A stretch of DNA of 64,000 nt from Devosia aquimaris (GCF_020169335.1 NZ_JAIEZN010000001.1:248001-312000); one strand, 5' to 3'; positions 7,082 to 16,521 are shown, numbered from the stretch's first letter. Notes: generated from the letters alone by a model not told the origin. Translations and numbers: made by a program.

Positions 7082-10000
7082 TCACCCCACCTCCAGAAAA
7101 GTCTCCGCCGTCGTCAGATCCACCGACACCAGCTGGCTGACGCCGCGTTCGGCCATTGTGACGCCGAAGAGTCGATCGACGCGGCTCATGGTGATGGGAT
7201 TGTGGGTGATGACCATGAAGCGCGTATTGGTGCGCTGGCGCATGGAATCGAGCAGGTTGCAGAAGCGCTCGACATTGGCGTCGTCGAGCGGGGCATCGAC
7301 TTCGTCGAGCACGCAGATCGGCGCCGGATTGGTCAGGAAGACAGCAAAGATCAGGCTCATGGCGGTCAGCGCCTGCTCGCCGCCGGACAGCAGCGTCATG
7401 GTCTGCGGTTTCTTGCCGGGCGGACGGGCGATGATTTCCAGCCCCGCTTCGAGCGGATCATCGCTCTCGACAAAGCTCAGCTCAGCCGTGCCGCCGCCGA
7501 AAAGCGTCGTAAACAGCTCCTGGAAATGCGCATTGACCTTGCCAAAGGCTTCGTTGAGGCGGGCGCGTCCCTCGCGGTTGAGCGAGGAAATGCCGGTGCG
7601 CAGCTTGGCAATGGCCTCGATGAGGTCATTCTTGTCCTTGACCATCAGGTCAAGCCGGGTCTGCACCTCTTCGGCCTCCTTTTCGGCCGAGAGATTGACC
7701 CCGCCCAGCCGCTCGCGCTCGGCCCTGAGCCTGTCGAGCCGCTGTTCGGTGGCCGCCTCGGCGGGGAGGGGATCGGAGGGGCGGATGCCCGAGGCCTCCA
7801 GCGTCTTGCTGGCCGGGATCTGCAGGCTCTCCTCGATGCTGCGCTCGATCTGCTGGCGCTGGGCGATATAGCCTTTGAGACGTTCCTCGATGCGCGTGAG
7901 CTCTATGCGCGCATTGGCCAGGACCTCGCTGGCGGCGCGCAGGGCGCGGTCTGCCTCGCGATGGCCGGTCTGGGCACTGGCGAGGGCATCGCCGGCGGCC
8001 TTGTGTTCGGCCGTAGCGGTTTCGATCTGGTCGTCGAGCTGGGCGCGGCGGCTGTCAAAGCCATCGGGCGCCTTTAGCAGCGCGGCCAACTGCGCACTGA
8101 CCTCGGCGCTGCGCGCGTCGAGCGTCGATAACTGCGCCTGAGCACTGTCGCGGCGGCGCTGCCAGCTCTGGTTGTCGCGTTCGAGCTGGGCAACGCGGCT
8201 GGCGCGCATGGTGGCGGCGTTCTCAAAACTGCCCAGCCGCAGCCGGGCTTGTTCGGCACGCTCACGCAGCCCGTTGAGATCGGTCTGCGCCGCTGCGGCG
8301 CGGGCAGCGGCCTCGTCTTCGGTGCCGGCTTCGGAAAGAAGGCGCTGCGCTTCGGCGCGGGCGGCCTCGGCCTCCGCCCGGCTGGCGTCGAGCCGCAGGC
8401 GGGCCTCGGCCAGGGTGGACTGGCGGGTGGTGAGATCGCCCATCGCGCGCTGCGCCTTGTCGACTTCGGCCTGCGCCGCACCGATGGCATGCTGGGCCGA
8501 CCGCCAAGCTTCGCGCTTGGCGCGCTCATCCTGCCGCGCGGCATCCAGCGCCGCCACCAGCGCATCAACGTCGCGCTTCCAGGCGTTGCGCTCGCCCCGC
8601 GCGCGGGCGATGTCTTCGTCGAGTTCGGACAGGCGGTTGCGCTGCGCCAGGCGCTGCGCGGCGGCGCTGGGCGCATCGGCGGCGGCGACAAAACCATCCC
8701 AGCGCCACAGCGCACCCTCGAGGGTGACAAGGCGCTGCCCGGGCTTGAGGGCGTGCATGAGGCTGGGTCCATCGACACCGCTGATCAGGCCAATCTGGTC
8801 GAGGCGGCGCTTCAGCAGCGGGCTGCCGGTGACATAGCGGCTGAGCGGCTCGGCGGCCTGGGGCAGGGCGGCATCATCAGTATGATCGACTGGCACCGAC
8901 CAGTGCATGGGCGCGCCGGCATCGGAGCTGGCATCGAGATCATCGCCCAGCGCCGCGCCCAGAGCCGTTTCATATCCCGGCGTCACCTTGAGCTCGTCGA
9001 CAATGGCCGGCCAGAGGCTGGCGCCGACATTGAGCATCTTGCCCAGCGTCGCCGCCTCGGCTTCCAGCCGGTTGAGCGCGGCATCGATCTCGGCCAGCTT
9101 TGGTCGCGCGGCATCAAGCCGGGCCTGCGCCTGGGTGGAGACGGCCTCGGCCTCGGTGGCCAGCACTTCGGCCTCTGCGGTCTGCGCCTGGGCTTCGCCC
9201 AGGGCGGCGCGCTTCTGGCTCAGCGTATCATCGGCATCAAGCTGGGCAGCCACCGCCTGGGCATCGCGCTCGACCTGGGCCAATTGCTGCGTCACCCGGT
9301 TTAGCCGGGCTTCGGCATCGGCGAGGCCGCGCTCGGCCTGGCTGCGCCGTGCGCGCAACTGCGCCAGCGCATCGGCCGCCTGCCGCGCCGCGGTCTCGGC
9401 GGTCGCCACCACCGCCCTTGCCGCCTCGGCGGCCGAGCGGGCAGCGTCGAATTCAGCCTGCGCCGATTGTGTTTCGCTCTGCAACTGGCTGAGCTCTATC
9501 GCATTCTGCGCCAGGGTCGCTTCGCTTTCGGCCACCAGATCGCGCTCGCGCGTGCCATCGGCGGCCAGCTGGCGGATGCGGTCTTCCAACTCACTCTTGC
9601 GCTGGCTGACGCGCCGCGTCTCCTCGGCCAACTGTTCGGACAGGATGGTATAGCGTTGCAGCACGGCGCCAGTGACGGCTTCGCGCTCGCGCAGCGGCTG
9701 CAGCGCCGCATCGGCGGTTTCGAGCACCTTCTGCGCCGCCAGTTCGGCATGGGTGGCATCGGCCAGCGCGCGGATCAGCACGGCCTGTTGCGCCTCGGCG
9801 TCCTTTTCGGCAAAGCGGGCGGCGACCCATCGGATGTGGAACAGCGTGGCCTCGGCGCGGCGGATATCACCGCTCAGGGCGCGATAGCGCGTGGCCAGCC
9901 GCGCCTGCCGCTTGAGGGTTTCGAGCTGGCTCTCTACCTGGGCGATGATGTCATCGACCCGCTCGAGATTGCCCTCGGCAGCGCGCAGGCGCAGTTCGGC

Positions 10001-10537
10001 CTCGTGGCGGCGGGAATGGAGGCCAGAGATACCGGCGGCCTCTTCGAGCAGGGCCCGGCGGGCCGTGGGCTTGGCGGCGATCAACTCGCCGATCTGGCCC
10101 TGGCGCACCATGGCGGGGGAGTGGGCCCCGGTGGAGGCGTCGGCAAAGAGCAGCTGCACATCGCGCGCGCGCACCTCGCGGCCATTGACGCGATAGACCG
10201 ACCCGGCCTCGCGCTCGATGCGACGTGTGACCTCGAGCACATCGGCCGTGTTGAGGGCAGCGGGTGCGGTGCGGTCCGAATTGTCCAGCACCAGGGTGAC
10301 TTCGGCCGAGTTGCGGCCCGGCCGATTGCCGGAGCCGGAAAAGATCACATCGTCCATGCCCGAAGCGCGCATGGCCTTGTAGGAGCTTTCGCCCATGACC
10401 CAGCGCATGGCTTCGACAAGATTGGATTTGCCGCAGCCATTGGGGCCGACAATACCGGTCAGCCCCGGTTCCATGACCAGGGTGGTTTCGTCGCAGAAGG
10501 ATTTAAAGCCGTGGAGCTTGAGGCGGGAGAACTTCAT
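7082..10537 (-). CDS. smc: Chromosome segregation ATPase SMC
   Basis: Structural-maintenance-of-chromosomes protein that works with ScpAB to condense and segregate DNA. The 1151-aa product has family length. Walker A GPNGCGKS lies at residues 31-38. Long alanine/glutamate-rich coiled coils flank a central hinge (around residues 500-630). The C-terminal head has the signature LLSGGEQALTAMSL and Walker B with D-loop ICVLDEVDAPLDD. It is downstream of the dsbA-like gene with a 59-base gap, in the conserved dciA-dsbA-smc block. Confidence 0.97.
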   Translation of the reverse strand: MKFSRLKLHGFKSFCDETTLVMEPGLTGIVGPNGCGKSNLVEAMRWVMGESSYKAMRASGMDDVIFSGSGNRPGRNSAEVTLVLDNSDRTAPAALNTADVLEVTRRIEREAGSVYRVNGREVRARDVQLLFADASTGAHSPAMVRQGQIGELIAAKPTARRALLEEAAGISGLHSRRHEAELRLRAAEGNLERVDDIIAQVESQLETLKRQARLATRYRALSGDIRRAEATLFHIRWVAARFAEKDAEAQQAVLIRALADATHAELAAQKVLETADAALQPLREREAVTGAVLQRYTILSEQLAEETRRVSQRKSELEDRIRQLAADGTRERDLVAESEATLAQNAIELSQLQSETQSAQAEFDAARSAAEAARAVVATAETAARQAADALAQLRARRSQAERGLADAEARLNRVTQQLAQVERDAQAVAAQLDADDTLSQKRAALGEAQAQTAEAEVLATEAEAVSTQAQARLDAARPKLAEIDAALNRLEAEAATLGKMLNVGASLWPAIVDELKVTPGYETALGAALGDDLDASSDAGAPMHWSVPVDHTDDAALPQAAEPLSRYVTGSPLLKRRLDQIGLISGVDGPSLMHALKPGQRLVTLEGALWRWDGFVAAADAPSAAAQRLAQRNRLSELDEDIARARGERNAWKRDVDALVAALDAARQDERAKREAWRSAQHAIGAAQAEVDKAQRAMGDLTTRQSTLAEARLRLDASRAEAEAARAEAQRLLSEAGTEDEAAARAAAAQTDLNGLRERAEQARLRLGSFENAATMRASRVAQLERDNQSWQRRRDSAQAQLSTLDARSAEVSAQLAALLKAPDGFDSRRAQLDDQIETATAEHKAAGDALASAQTGHREADRALRAASEVLANARIELTRIEERLKGYIAQRQQIERSIEESLQIPASKTLEASGIRPSDPLPAEAATEQRLDRLRAERERLGGVNLSAEKEAEEVQTRLDLMVKDKNDLIEAIAKLRTGISSLNREGRARLNEAFGKVNAHFQELFTTLFGGGTAELSFVESDDPLEAGLEIIARPPGKKPQTMTLLSGGEQALTAMSLIFAVFLTNPAPICVLDEVDAPLDDANVERFCNLLDSMRQRTNTRFMVITHNPITMSRVDRLFGVTMAERGVSQLVSVDLTTAETFLEVG

Positions 10538-10596
10538 GTCACCCGCCTTCTCTCAGGCGCGCAAGGCCGCCCCGCATGGGGGCGGCGCAATGGGCG

Positions 10597-11370
10597 TCAG
10601 TTGACCGGGGTGGCCGCACCGGTGCCAGCAGCGGGCGCCATGGCGTCGGTTGCCGCAGGGGCCATGGCATCGGTTGCAGCCGGCGCCGCAGCGGCCGGTG
10701 CAGCAGCGGTGGGCACGAAATCGGCAGGCAGCAGCGGATCGATGACCGCACCCAGCGATTCGACACTCTGTTCACCGCTGATTGTCTTGCCGTTGACATA
10801 GAATGTCGGCGTACCTGCCAGCCCGAATTCGTTCAGTGCCTGCTCGCGCACCGCTTCCATCCCCTTGAACAGGTCCTGATTCGTCAATGCCGCGTCGAAA
10901 GTTTCCTGGGTAAAGCCGAGCTGCTTGGCGATCTCGAGGATGGCGTCGCGCGGGGTCTGCGAACTGGCCCAGGTGGTCTGCGTCTTGAAATAGGTGGAGA
11001 CGACGTTGTGGTAATTGGTCGGGCCGGCGGCCTCGGCCAGCATGAACACGGCGGCGTCGAGCACATTGCGCACGAAGGGGCGGGTGATGAACTTGACCTT
11101 GCCGGTATCGACATAGGCGGCGATGAAGCCGGGCAGCACATCATTGGAGAAGGCCGCGCAGTGCGGGCAGGTGGGCGAGGCATATTCGATCACGGTCACC
11201 GGCGCGGTGTCGCTGCCCATGACGTGGTCGACATAATTGCCGGCCGGGGCCATCAGCTTTGCCTCGTCGACAGTGTCGCCTTCGGCTGCATTGGCGGTGG
11301 CGACCCCGCACAGGCTCAGCGCCGAGGCTGCAGCTGCAAGAATGAGGGTGTCACGGCGGGTAAATTTCAC
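10597..11370 (-). CDS. DsbA-family thiol:disulfide oxidoreductase (secreted)
   Basis: Periplasmic thioredoxin-fold oxidoreductase. The 257-aa product starts with MKFTRRDTLILAAAASALSL, a signal peptide with an RR pair, so Sec or possibly Tat export. The catalytic motif CPHC is at residues 68-71 in SPTCPHCAAFSND, and the cis-Pro region GLAGTPTFYVNG is typical of DsbA/DsbG-like thioredoxins. The last 40 residues are an Ala/Pro/Thr low-complexity tail in which ATDAMAPA is tandemly repeated. Its placement upstream of smc is conserved in relatives. Substrates are unknown. Confidence 0.9.
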   Translation of the reverse strand: MKFTRRDTLILAAAASALSLCGVATANAAEGDTVDEAKLMAPAGNYVDHVMGSDTAPVTVIEYASPTCPHCAAFSNDVLPGFIAAYVDTGKVKFITRPFVRNVLDAAVFMLAEAAGPTNYHNVVSTYFKTQTTWASSQTPRDAILEIAKQLGFTQETFDAALTNQDLFKGMEAVREQALNEFGLAGTPTFYVNGKTISGEQSVESLGAVIDPLLPADFVPTAAAPAAAAPAATDAMAPAATDAMAPAAGTGAATPVN

Positions 11371-11458
11371 AGCGAAGGCTCCTGTTTTGATTGTGGCGAC
11401 ACTACACGGGGAAAATGTGAGGGCAAGTGGGCAGGTTTATCACTGCTGGGTGAACACA

Positions 11459-11974
11459 CTATCCGCGTTTCCGTTCCGCTCGACTGGCCAGGGCGTGACC
11501 AAGCTTGCGCAGGGCTTCCCGAACCTCGGCATCCTCCACATCGGCCACTTCGGCGCCGATGCGCTCGACAACGCCCTGGCTCGGTTGACTGGGTTTATCG
11601 TCCACCGGCGCTGAACCCGGCCTGAACGGCTCGGCGGACAACCGTACAGATCCCACCAGCACAAAGCCGAAATAGCGGTTCACCGCCGCTGCGATGCGCT
11701 CACCCTCATGGGCAATGGCCAGGGCATGGCCCGGCACGCAGCGCAGCACCAGCGTGGCGCCCTCGGCACTACGCTCGCCACGCGGCCAGCTCAATTTGTC
11801 GGGAATGGCCACGCTGTCATAGGGCTTGGGCGCCATGACCGACCAATGCGTGATGATGTCGCGACTGGCAAAGCCACGCTGCTTGAGTACCGGATCGAGC
11901 GCGCCGCTGAGCACATCGGCCATGCTCATGGTCCGATTGCGGCGCTTGGGCTCTGGGAGATCGTCTTTGGCCAT
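11459..11974 (-). CDS. DUF721 (DciA-like) protein
   Basis: The 171-aa product has the DUF721 core (ADVLSGALDPVLKQRGF and ITHWSVMAPKPYDSVAIPDKL). Members of this family include DciA, the ancestral loader of the replicative helicase DnaB, so a role in replication initiation is likely but inferred. The chosen start, MAKDDLPEPKRR, fits the family better than the in-frame extension to 12010. The C-terminal third is hydrophilic and poorly conserved. It is divergent from mutY and followed by the dsbA-like gene. Confidence 0.8.
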   Translation of the reverse strand: MAKDDLPEPKRRNRTMSMADVLSGALDPVLKQRGFASRDIITHWSVMAPKPYDSVAIPDKLSWPRGERSAEGATLVLRCVPGHALAIAHEGERIAAAVNRYFGFVLVGSVRLSAEPFRPGSAPVDDKPSQPSQGVVERIGAEVADVEDAEVREALRKLGHALASRAERKRG

Positions 11975-12099
11975 GGCACGCAAGTATCGCGACGCCGGGC
12001 CTCCCCACAAGGGGGAAGGCGTCCAGGGTATCGCGCCGCCCGGTCCGAAGTGAAGGCGGCCTCTTGTGTCCGGCGTTACCCCCGATATACCCGATAGCC

Positions 12100-13152
12100 A
12101 TGCACCTGACTTCGCCCGCTCCCATCGACGCCGACGCCGTGCTCGCGTGGTACGATCGCCATGCCCGTGACCTGCCCTGGCGGGTATCGCCGGCTGATCG
12201 CGCCAAAGGCGTGCGGCCCGATCCCTATCGCATCTGGCTGAGCGAGGTGATGCTGCAGCAGACCACCGTTGCCGCGGTGAAGGCCTATTTCCTGCGCTTC
12301 ACCAGCCTGTGGCCGACCGTGGGGGATCTGGCCGCCGCGCCGCTCGACAGCGTGCTGCGCGAATGGGCGGGTCTGGGCTATTACGCCAGGGCGCGAAACC
12401 TGCATGCCTGCGCCCAGGCGGTGGTGGCCGAGCATGGCGGCGTCTTCCCCGACAGTTCAGAGGGCCTGCAGGCGCTGCCCGGCATTGGCGCCTATACCAG
12501 CGCCGCCATCGCCGCGATCTGCTTTGACGAGCCGGTGGCCGTGCTCGATGGCAATCTCGACCGCGTGCTGGCGCGCTATTATGCGCTCGATGTGCCGGTG
12601 CGCGAGGCCAAGGACGCGTTGCGCGCCGCGCTCCAGGCCAGCGTGCCCCAGCGGGCCGGTGACTTTGCCCAGGCCATGATGGACCTGGGGGCCACCATCT
12701 GTGCGCCGCGCGCCGCGGCCTGCATGCTCTGCCCGATCCAGCCCGGCTGCATTGCCACGCGCCAGGGCGATCCGACGCTCTATCCGGTCAAGCCGGTCAA
12801 GGCCGACCGGCCGGTGCGCCGCGGCCATGCCTTCATCATGCGCGACGCGGCAGGCGACGTGTACCTGCAGAGCCGCCCGGCCAAGGGCCTATTGGGTGGC
12901 ATGACCGAGGTGCCGGGTTCGGAGTGGTCCAGCGAACTGGGCAGCGCCAACTATCCGCGCGAGGCTGACTGGCAGCACCATGGCCAGGTGGTGCATGTGT
13001 TCACCCATTTTCGGCTGGAACTGGAAGTCTGGTCGGCCGAAGTCGCGCCCGAGGGGCTCGATGGCGGCTGGTGGGCGGCGCCAAAGACGCTCAAGAGCGA
13101 GGCCCTGCCGACGCTGTTTCGCAAGGTGCTGGCAGCGGCTGGGCTTGAGTAG
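12100..13152 (+). CDS. mutY: A/G-specific adenine DNA glycosylase
   Basis: Removes adenine mispaired with 8-oxoguanine in base excision repair. The 350-aa product has the catalytic glutamate near residue 49 (LSEVMLQQTTV), the helix-hairpin-helix LQALPGIGAYTSAA (about 123-136), the catalytic aspartate near residue 150 (VLDGNLDRVLAR) and a complete 4Fe-4S set (Cys-201, 208, 211, 217; C-X6-C-X2-C-X5-C). A Nudix-like C-terminal domain recognises oxoG. The ATG at 12100 is preferred over an upstream GTG/ATG extension, although no strong ribosome site is visible. Confidence 0.96.
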   Translation: MHLTSPAPIDADAVLAWYDRHARDLPWRVSPADRAKGVRPDPYRIWLSEVMLQQTTVAAVKAYFLRFTSLWPTVGDLAAAPLDSVLREWAGLGYYARARNLHACAQAVVAEHGGVFPDSSEGLQALPGIGAYTSAAIAAICFDEPVAVLDGNLDRVLARYYALDVPVREAKDALRAALQASVPQRAGDFAQAMMDLGATICAPRAAACMLCPIQPGCIATRQGDPTLYPVKPVKADRPVRRGHAFIMRDAAGDVYLQSRPAKGLLGGMTEVPGSEWSSELGSANYPREADWQHHGQVVHVFTHFRLELEVWSAEVAPEGLDGGWWAAPKTLKSEALPTLFRKVLAAAGLE

Positions 13153-13154
13153 AG

Positions 13155-13442
13155 TCAGAGGTGGACAAGGTTGTAGACGTATGACTTTGCGCCCTTGCGA
13201 CTGACCCAGACGCCTTCAGGCGGTTCGCTGGGCGATTGCGCAGCCGGCAGCGTGTCCCAGGGGCGGCCCATCACGGATTGCGTGGCGTCATCCCAGGCGA
13301 CCCAGCCGAGCACTGGCCGATAGGTGATCCACAGATCCTGATCCATGCGCTGGAACCCGGCCATGCCGTCGGGTCGGGGCTTTCGGTTGAACCGATAGAC
13401 CAGATCATCGCTTTGGCGGCGCAGTTCGAACTGTTCAATCAT
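13155..13442 (-). CDS. Hypothetical protein
   Basis: The 95-aa soluble product is rich in aromatic and charged residues (FNRKPRPDGMAGF, LWITYRPVLGWVAWDD, GVWVSRKGAKSYVYNLVHL). No family is recognised. It ends 2 bases beyond the mutY stop, convergent with it. The start used is the ATG giving MIEQFELRRQSDD; a longer frame begins at 13472. Confidence 0.6.
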   Translation of the reverse strand: MIEQFELRRQSDDLVYRFNRKPRPDGMAGFQRMDQDLWITYRPVLGWVAWDDATQSVMGRPWDTLPAAQSPSEPPEGVWVSRKGAKSYVYNLVHL

Positions 13443-13502
13443 GGCTGAACTATAGGCCGCGCCACTCAGCATTCAATCCGCTGCTGCGCGGTCAAGCAGT
13501 GC

Positions 13503-14075
13503 TCAACGCGCGCCGATGCCTTCAACAACGATGCGGATGATGCGCACAATCTCGTCGGCGTCGAAGGGCCGCCCGGCGAGGACGGAGAGCATGGCCTGGC
13601 CATAGATGCCCAGCAGGATCAGCGCCAGCAGATTGGCGTCTTCATCGCGGCGGATAAGGCCCTGCGCCTGACCCAGCACAACAATGTCGCGCACCAGGCG
13701 CTGGAAGGATGGCCGGTCGGACGGCGGTTCGAGCGCGGGACGCTGTGCCGGAGCCAGGGCGAGCCGGGCCAGGGCCGGATTGGCCAGGCACCAGCGGGCA
13801 CTGTCGAGAAAGACGGTTTCGAGCAGGGCCAAAGCGTCGTCGCCTGCCTGCAGGCGGCTGCGGTAGGAGCCATCCTGCGCTTCCACCCGGGCGATGAGCT
13901 GGAGGGCAATATCCTCCTTGGAGGCGAAGAGATTGTAGACCGTCTTCCGCGTCAGGCCGGCGCGTGTGGCGATTTCGTCGACGGAAGTCCCCTCAAAACC
14001 CAGCGCCCGGAATGCCGCGTCGGCGGCATCAAGGATCAGCAGGCGGGACCGGTCAGTGCGCTTGGGGATTGCCAT
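13503..14075 (-). CDS. TetR/AcrR-family transcriptional regulator
   Basis: The 190-aa product has an N-terminal helix-turn-helix (VDEIATRAGLTRKTVYNLFASKEDI, about residues 33-57) and a helical ligand domain without close relatives I can name. It is divergent from the DUF4336 gene, with a 51-base shared region holding a TTTACA-N4-TGTAAA palindrome. Autoregulation and control of the neighbour are therefore likely (inference). Confidence 0.92.
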   Translation of the reverse strand: MAIPKRTDRSRLLILDAADAAFRALGFEGTSVDEIATRAGLTRKTVYNLFASKEDIALQLIARVEAQDGSYRSRLQAGDDALALLETVFLDSARWCLANPALARLALAPAQRPALEPPSDRPSFQRLVRDIVVLGQAQGLIRRDEDANLLALILLGIYGQAMLSVLAGRPFDADEIVRIIRIVVEGIGAR

Positions 14076-14094
14076 AATTACACAATGGTATAAA

Positions 14095-14110
14095 TTTACA
14101 CGTATGTAAA
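14095..14110. promoter_or_regulatory. Palindromic operator TTTACA-N4-TGTAAA
   Basis: Perfect 6-base arms around CGTA sit midway between the divergent TetR gene and the DUF4336 gene, with a further half-like ATTACAC 17 bases away. This is the expected place and size for a TetR-dimer site. Binding by the adjacent regulator is inferred. Confidence 0.6.
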
Positions 14111-14126
14111 CATTTGGAGGCCGCCC

Positions 14127-14819
14127 ATGCAGTCATTTGGGCCCAATATCTGGATTGCCGAGGGGCCGACCGTCAATGCGGCGGCCGGGTTTGCCTACCC
14201 CACCCGCATGGCCGTGATCCGCCTGGAGAGCGGCGAGCTGGTCATCTGGTCGCCTGTCGCCCTGACAAATGCGCTGGCCGCCGCGGTCAATACGCTGGGC
14301 AATATTGCCTATCTGGTGTCGCCCAATAGCCTGCATGACAGTTTCCTGGCCGATTGGCAGCGGGCCTACCCTGACGCCATGGTCTGCGCGCCGCCGGGCC
14401 TGCGGGAAAAACGGCGGGACATCCGTTTCGATCTCGATTTCAGCAATGGCCCCATCGCCCAATGGGCCGGCGCGATCGACTTCGCCATCATCGCCGGCAA
14501 CCGCATCACCACCGAGGTGGTCTTCTTCCATCACGAGAGCCAAACCACCCTTGTTACCGATCTGATCCAGCAGTTTCCGCGCGGCTGGTTCAGCGGCTGG
14601 CGCGCCGTGGTCGCGCGGCTGGACCTGATGGTGGCGCACGAGCCCAGCGTGCCGCGCAAGTTCCGTCTGGCCTTCACCGACCGCAACGCTGCGCGGCAGT
14701 CGCTTGCAACCGTTCTCGCCTGGCCGACCGAACGGTTGATCCTGGCCCATGGTCCCGTGATTGGGAGCGGTGGCCAGGCCGTGCTGCGCCGTGCCTTTGG
14801 CTGGCTGATGAGGCGCTAG
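14127..14819 (+). CDS. DUF4336 family protein (metallo-beta-lactamase-like)
   Basis: The 230-aa product has the DUF4336 pattern (FGPNIWIAEGP near the start, SPVALTN, IAYLVSPNSLHDSFLADW, FFHHESQTTLVTDLIQ). This family is distantly related to the metallo-beta-lactamase fold, and its members have no established substrate. GGAGG lies 7 bases before the ATG. It is divergent from a TetR gene that probably controls it, and ends in a strong terminator. Confidence 0.8.
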   Translation: MQSFGPNIWIAEGPTVNAAAGFAYPTRMAVIRLESGELVIWSPVALTNALAAAVNTLGNIAYLVSPNSLHDSFLADWQRAYPDAMVCAPPGLREKRRDIRFDLDFSNGPIAQWAGAIDFAIIAGNRITTEVVFFHHESQTTLVTDLIQQFPRGWFSGWRAVVARLDLMVAHEPSVPRKFRLAFTDRNAARQSLATVLAWPTERLILAHGPVIGSGGQAVLRRAFGWLMRR

Positions 14820-14839
14820 GGCAAAGGCTCAGCACAGCA

Positions 14840-14866
14840 AAAGGCCCGCCACCTGGGCGGGCCTTT
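14840..14866. terminator. Bidirectional intrinsic terminator
   Basis: Eleven-base arms AAAGGCCCGCC and GGCGGGCCTTT around a 5-base loop, with T-rich flank on the plus strand and the complementary A-tract at the other end. It lies between the convergent DUF4336 gene and the MDR oxidoreductase and can serve both. Confidence 0.85.
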
Positions 14867-14886
14867 GTCATTTCGGCTGCTGCCGA

Positions 14887-15864
14887 TCAGGGGCGCAGCA
14901 GCACCTTGCCGGGGCGACCGGGGATCTGGGCGGCGTCCATGGCCTTGGCGGCATCGCCAAGGTCGAACACGCCACCGACCGGCAGCGGCAGCTTGCCCTT
15001 GACGGCCAAGGTGATCAGTTCGCCGATGAGCTGGCCCTTTTTCTCACCGGACATGGCGGTGCTGACCTTGGCGCCCCAGAAACCCTTGATGGTGATTTCC
15101 TTGAAGATTATCGCGCCCGAATTGAGCGGCATGGGCGCGCCGGTTGCGGTGCCGAAGATCACCAGTTCGCCATTGCTGCCCAGCACGTCGATCAGCGATG
15201 CGCCGACTTCGCCGCCCACCGAATCCACAGCCGAGACAGCGCCCTTGGAACCGGTGATGGCCTTGACCTGCTCAATCCAGTTGGCGCTGGAGGTGGCGAT
15301 GACATGGGTCATGCCCAGTTCGGTCAGCTCCGCAACGGCCTCTTCGCGGCGGACCAGATTGATCAGCCCGATGCCACGCTCGGCAGTGAGGGCCGCAAGC
15401 ACCTTGCCGACCGCGCCATTGGCGGCGGTCTGCACGATCCAGTCGCCGGTCTTGGCCTTGAGTATGTCGAGCAGCGAAATGGCACTGAACGGCATGGCGA
15501 TCAACTGCGCGGCAGCTTCATCGGCGATGGCGTCCGGCAAGGGGACGAGGCCGGCCGCGGGGGCGTTGAAATACGCGGCCCAGGTACCATTGATGCCGGC
15601 GACGGCAATGCGCTTGCCGACGAGACCGGCATCAACGCCTTCGCCCACGGCATCGACCGTGCCCACGGCCTCGGTGCCGCCGATGGCGGGCAGAGTAGGC
15701 TTGTAGCCATAGGTGCCGCGCGTGGTCCACAGATCGTGATTGTGGATGGGCGAGAGAATGGTGCGGATGCGCACCTCGCCCTTGCCGGGATTGGGCTGGG
15801 GCACATCGCCCAGCTTGGTGACTTCAGAGGGATTGCCGAAATTCTCATAAATGGCTGCGCGCAT
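14887..15864 (-). CDS. MDR-family (zinc-type alcohol dehydrogenase-like) NAD(P)H oxidoreductase
   Basis: Medium-chain dehydrogenase/reductase of 325 aa. The N-terminal GroES-like domain has GEVRIRTILSPIHNHDLW and GGTEAVGTVDAVGEGV. The Rossmann segment is WIVQTAANGAVGKVLAAL (about residues 140-157). It lacks the structural-zinc cysteine cluster, so it is closer to quinone or enoyl reductases than to zinc alcohol dehydrogenases. It follows a TetR gene on the same strand by 46 bases with a NemR-like operator ahead, suggesting a role in reactive electrophile or quinone detoxification (inference). Confidence 0.85.
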   Translation of the reverse strand: MRAAIYENFGNPSEVTKLGDVPQPNPGKGEVRIRTILSPIHNHDLWTTRGTYGYKPTLPAIGGTEAVGTVDAVGEGVDAGLVGKRIAVAGINGTWAAYFNAPAAGLVPLPDAIADEAAAQLIAMPFSAISLLDILKAKTGDWIVQTAANGAVGKVLAALTAERGIGLINLVRREEAVAELTELGMTHVIATSSANWIEQVKAITGSKGAVSAVDSVGGEVGASLIDVLGSNGELVIFGTATGAPMPLNSGAIIFKEITIKGFWGAKVSTAMSGEKKGQLIGELITLAVKGKLPLPVGGVFDLGDAAKAMDAAQIPGRPGKVLLRP

Positions 15865-15910
15865 GGCGAGCTCCTTTGCTTGCGTGTCTGTTGCGAAAAG
15901 GGGGAAGGGG

Positions 15911-16501
15911 TCAGGTCAAAAGGCGCTGGCGCGTGTCGTCCATTGCCTCGATGAGCGGCTGTTCGGATTTGCCCAGCTTGCTCAGGATCGCTGCGCCGAG
16001 CCACTGGCCATAAAGCCCGCGGGCTGCCCTGGCCGGATCGGCCAGCGGGCGGATCGAGCCATCGGCCATGCCGGCGCGCAGGATATGCTCCAGCCGGGAT
16101 TCCAGTTCATGCACACCGCCATCGAGCGTGATGCGCATGTCTTCGGAGAGATCGGCGATCTCGCTGGCGAGCTTCACCACGAGGCAAGTCTCGGCGATCG
16201 ACGGCTTGTCGGCCGAGGCGAGCCAGGCGGCACAATAGGTCATCAATTGTTCGCCGCCCGAGCGGGGGGAAGCGATCAGCCGGTCGACGCGGGAGAGATA
16301 GTCGGTGACATAGTCCTCCAGCAGTGCCTGGCCGAAGGCCTCCTTGGAGGCAAAATAGTGGTAGAACGAGCCCTTGGGCACGGCGCTTTCGCTGAGCAAC
16401 TCTTTGAGCCCCATGCCCGTAAAGCCCATGCCCAGCACCAGGCGACGGCCTGTCGACAGGATGCGGCTACGGGTCTGCTCGGACTTGGGGATCGTGTTCA
16501 T
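15911..16501 (-). CDS. TetR/AcrR-family regulator, NemR/AcuR-like
   Basis: The 196-aa product has helix-turn-helix LKELLSESAVPKGSFYHYFASKEAFG (about residues 33-58), and the KGSFYHYF...KE pattern is typical of the AcuR/NemR branch. A conserved-position cysteine follows in LMTYCAAW, and another in AETCLVV; NemR-type sensors use reactive cysteines. It is the first gene of a two-gene unit with the MDR oxidoreductase, and its promoter region holds a TAGAC-N5-GTCTA palindrome. Confidence 0.88.
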   Translation of the reverse strand: MNTIPKSEQTRSRILSTGRRLVLGMGFTGMGLKELLSESAVPKGSFYHYFASKEAFGQALLEDYVTDYLSRVDRLIASPRSGGEQLMTYCAAWLASADKPSIAETCLVVKLASEIADLSEDMRITLDGGVHELESRLEHILRAGMADGSIRPLADPARAARGLYGQWLGAAILSKLGKSEQPLIEAMDDTRQRLLT

Positions 16502-16521
16502 GCGGCTGATATAGGACGGAA

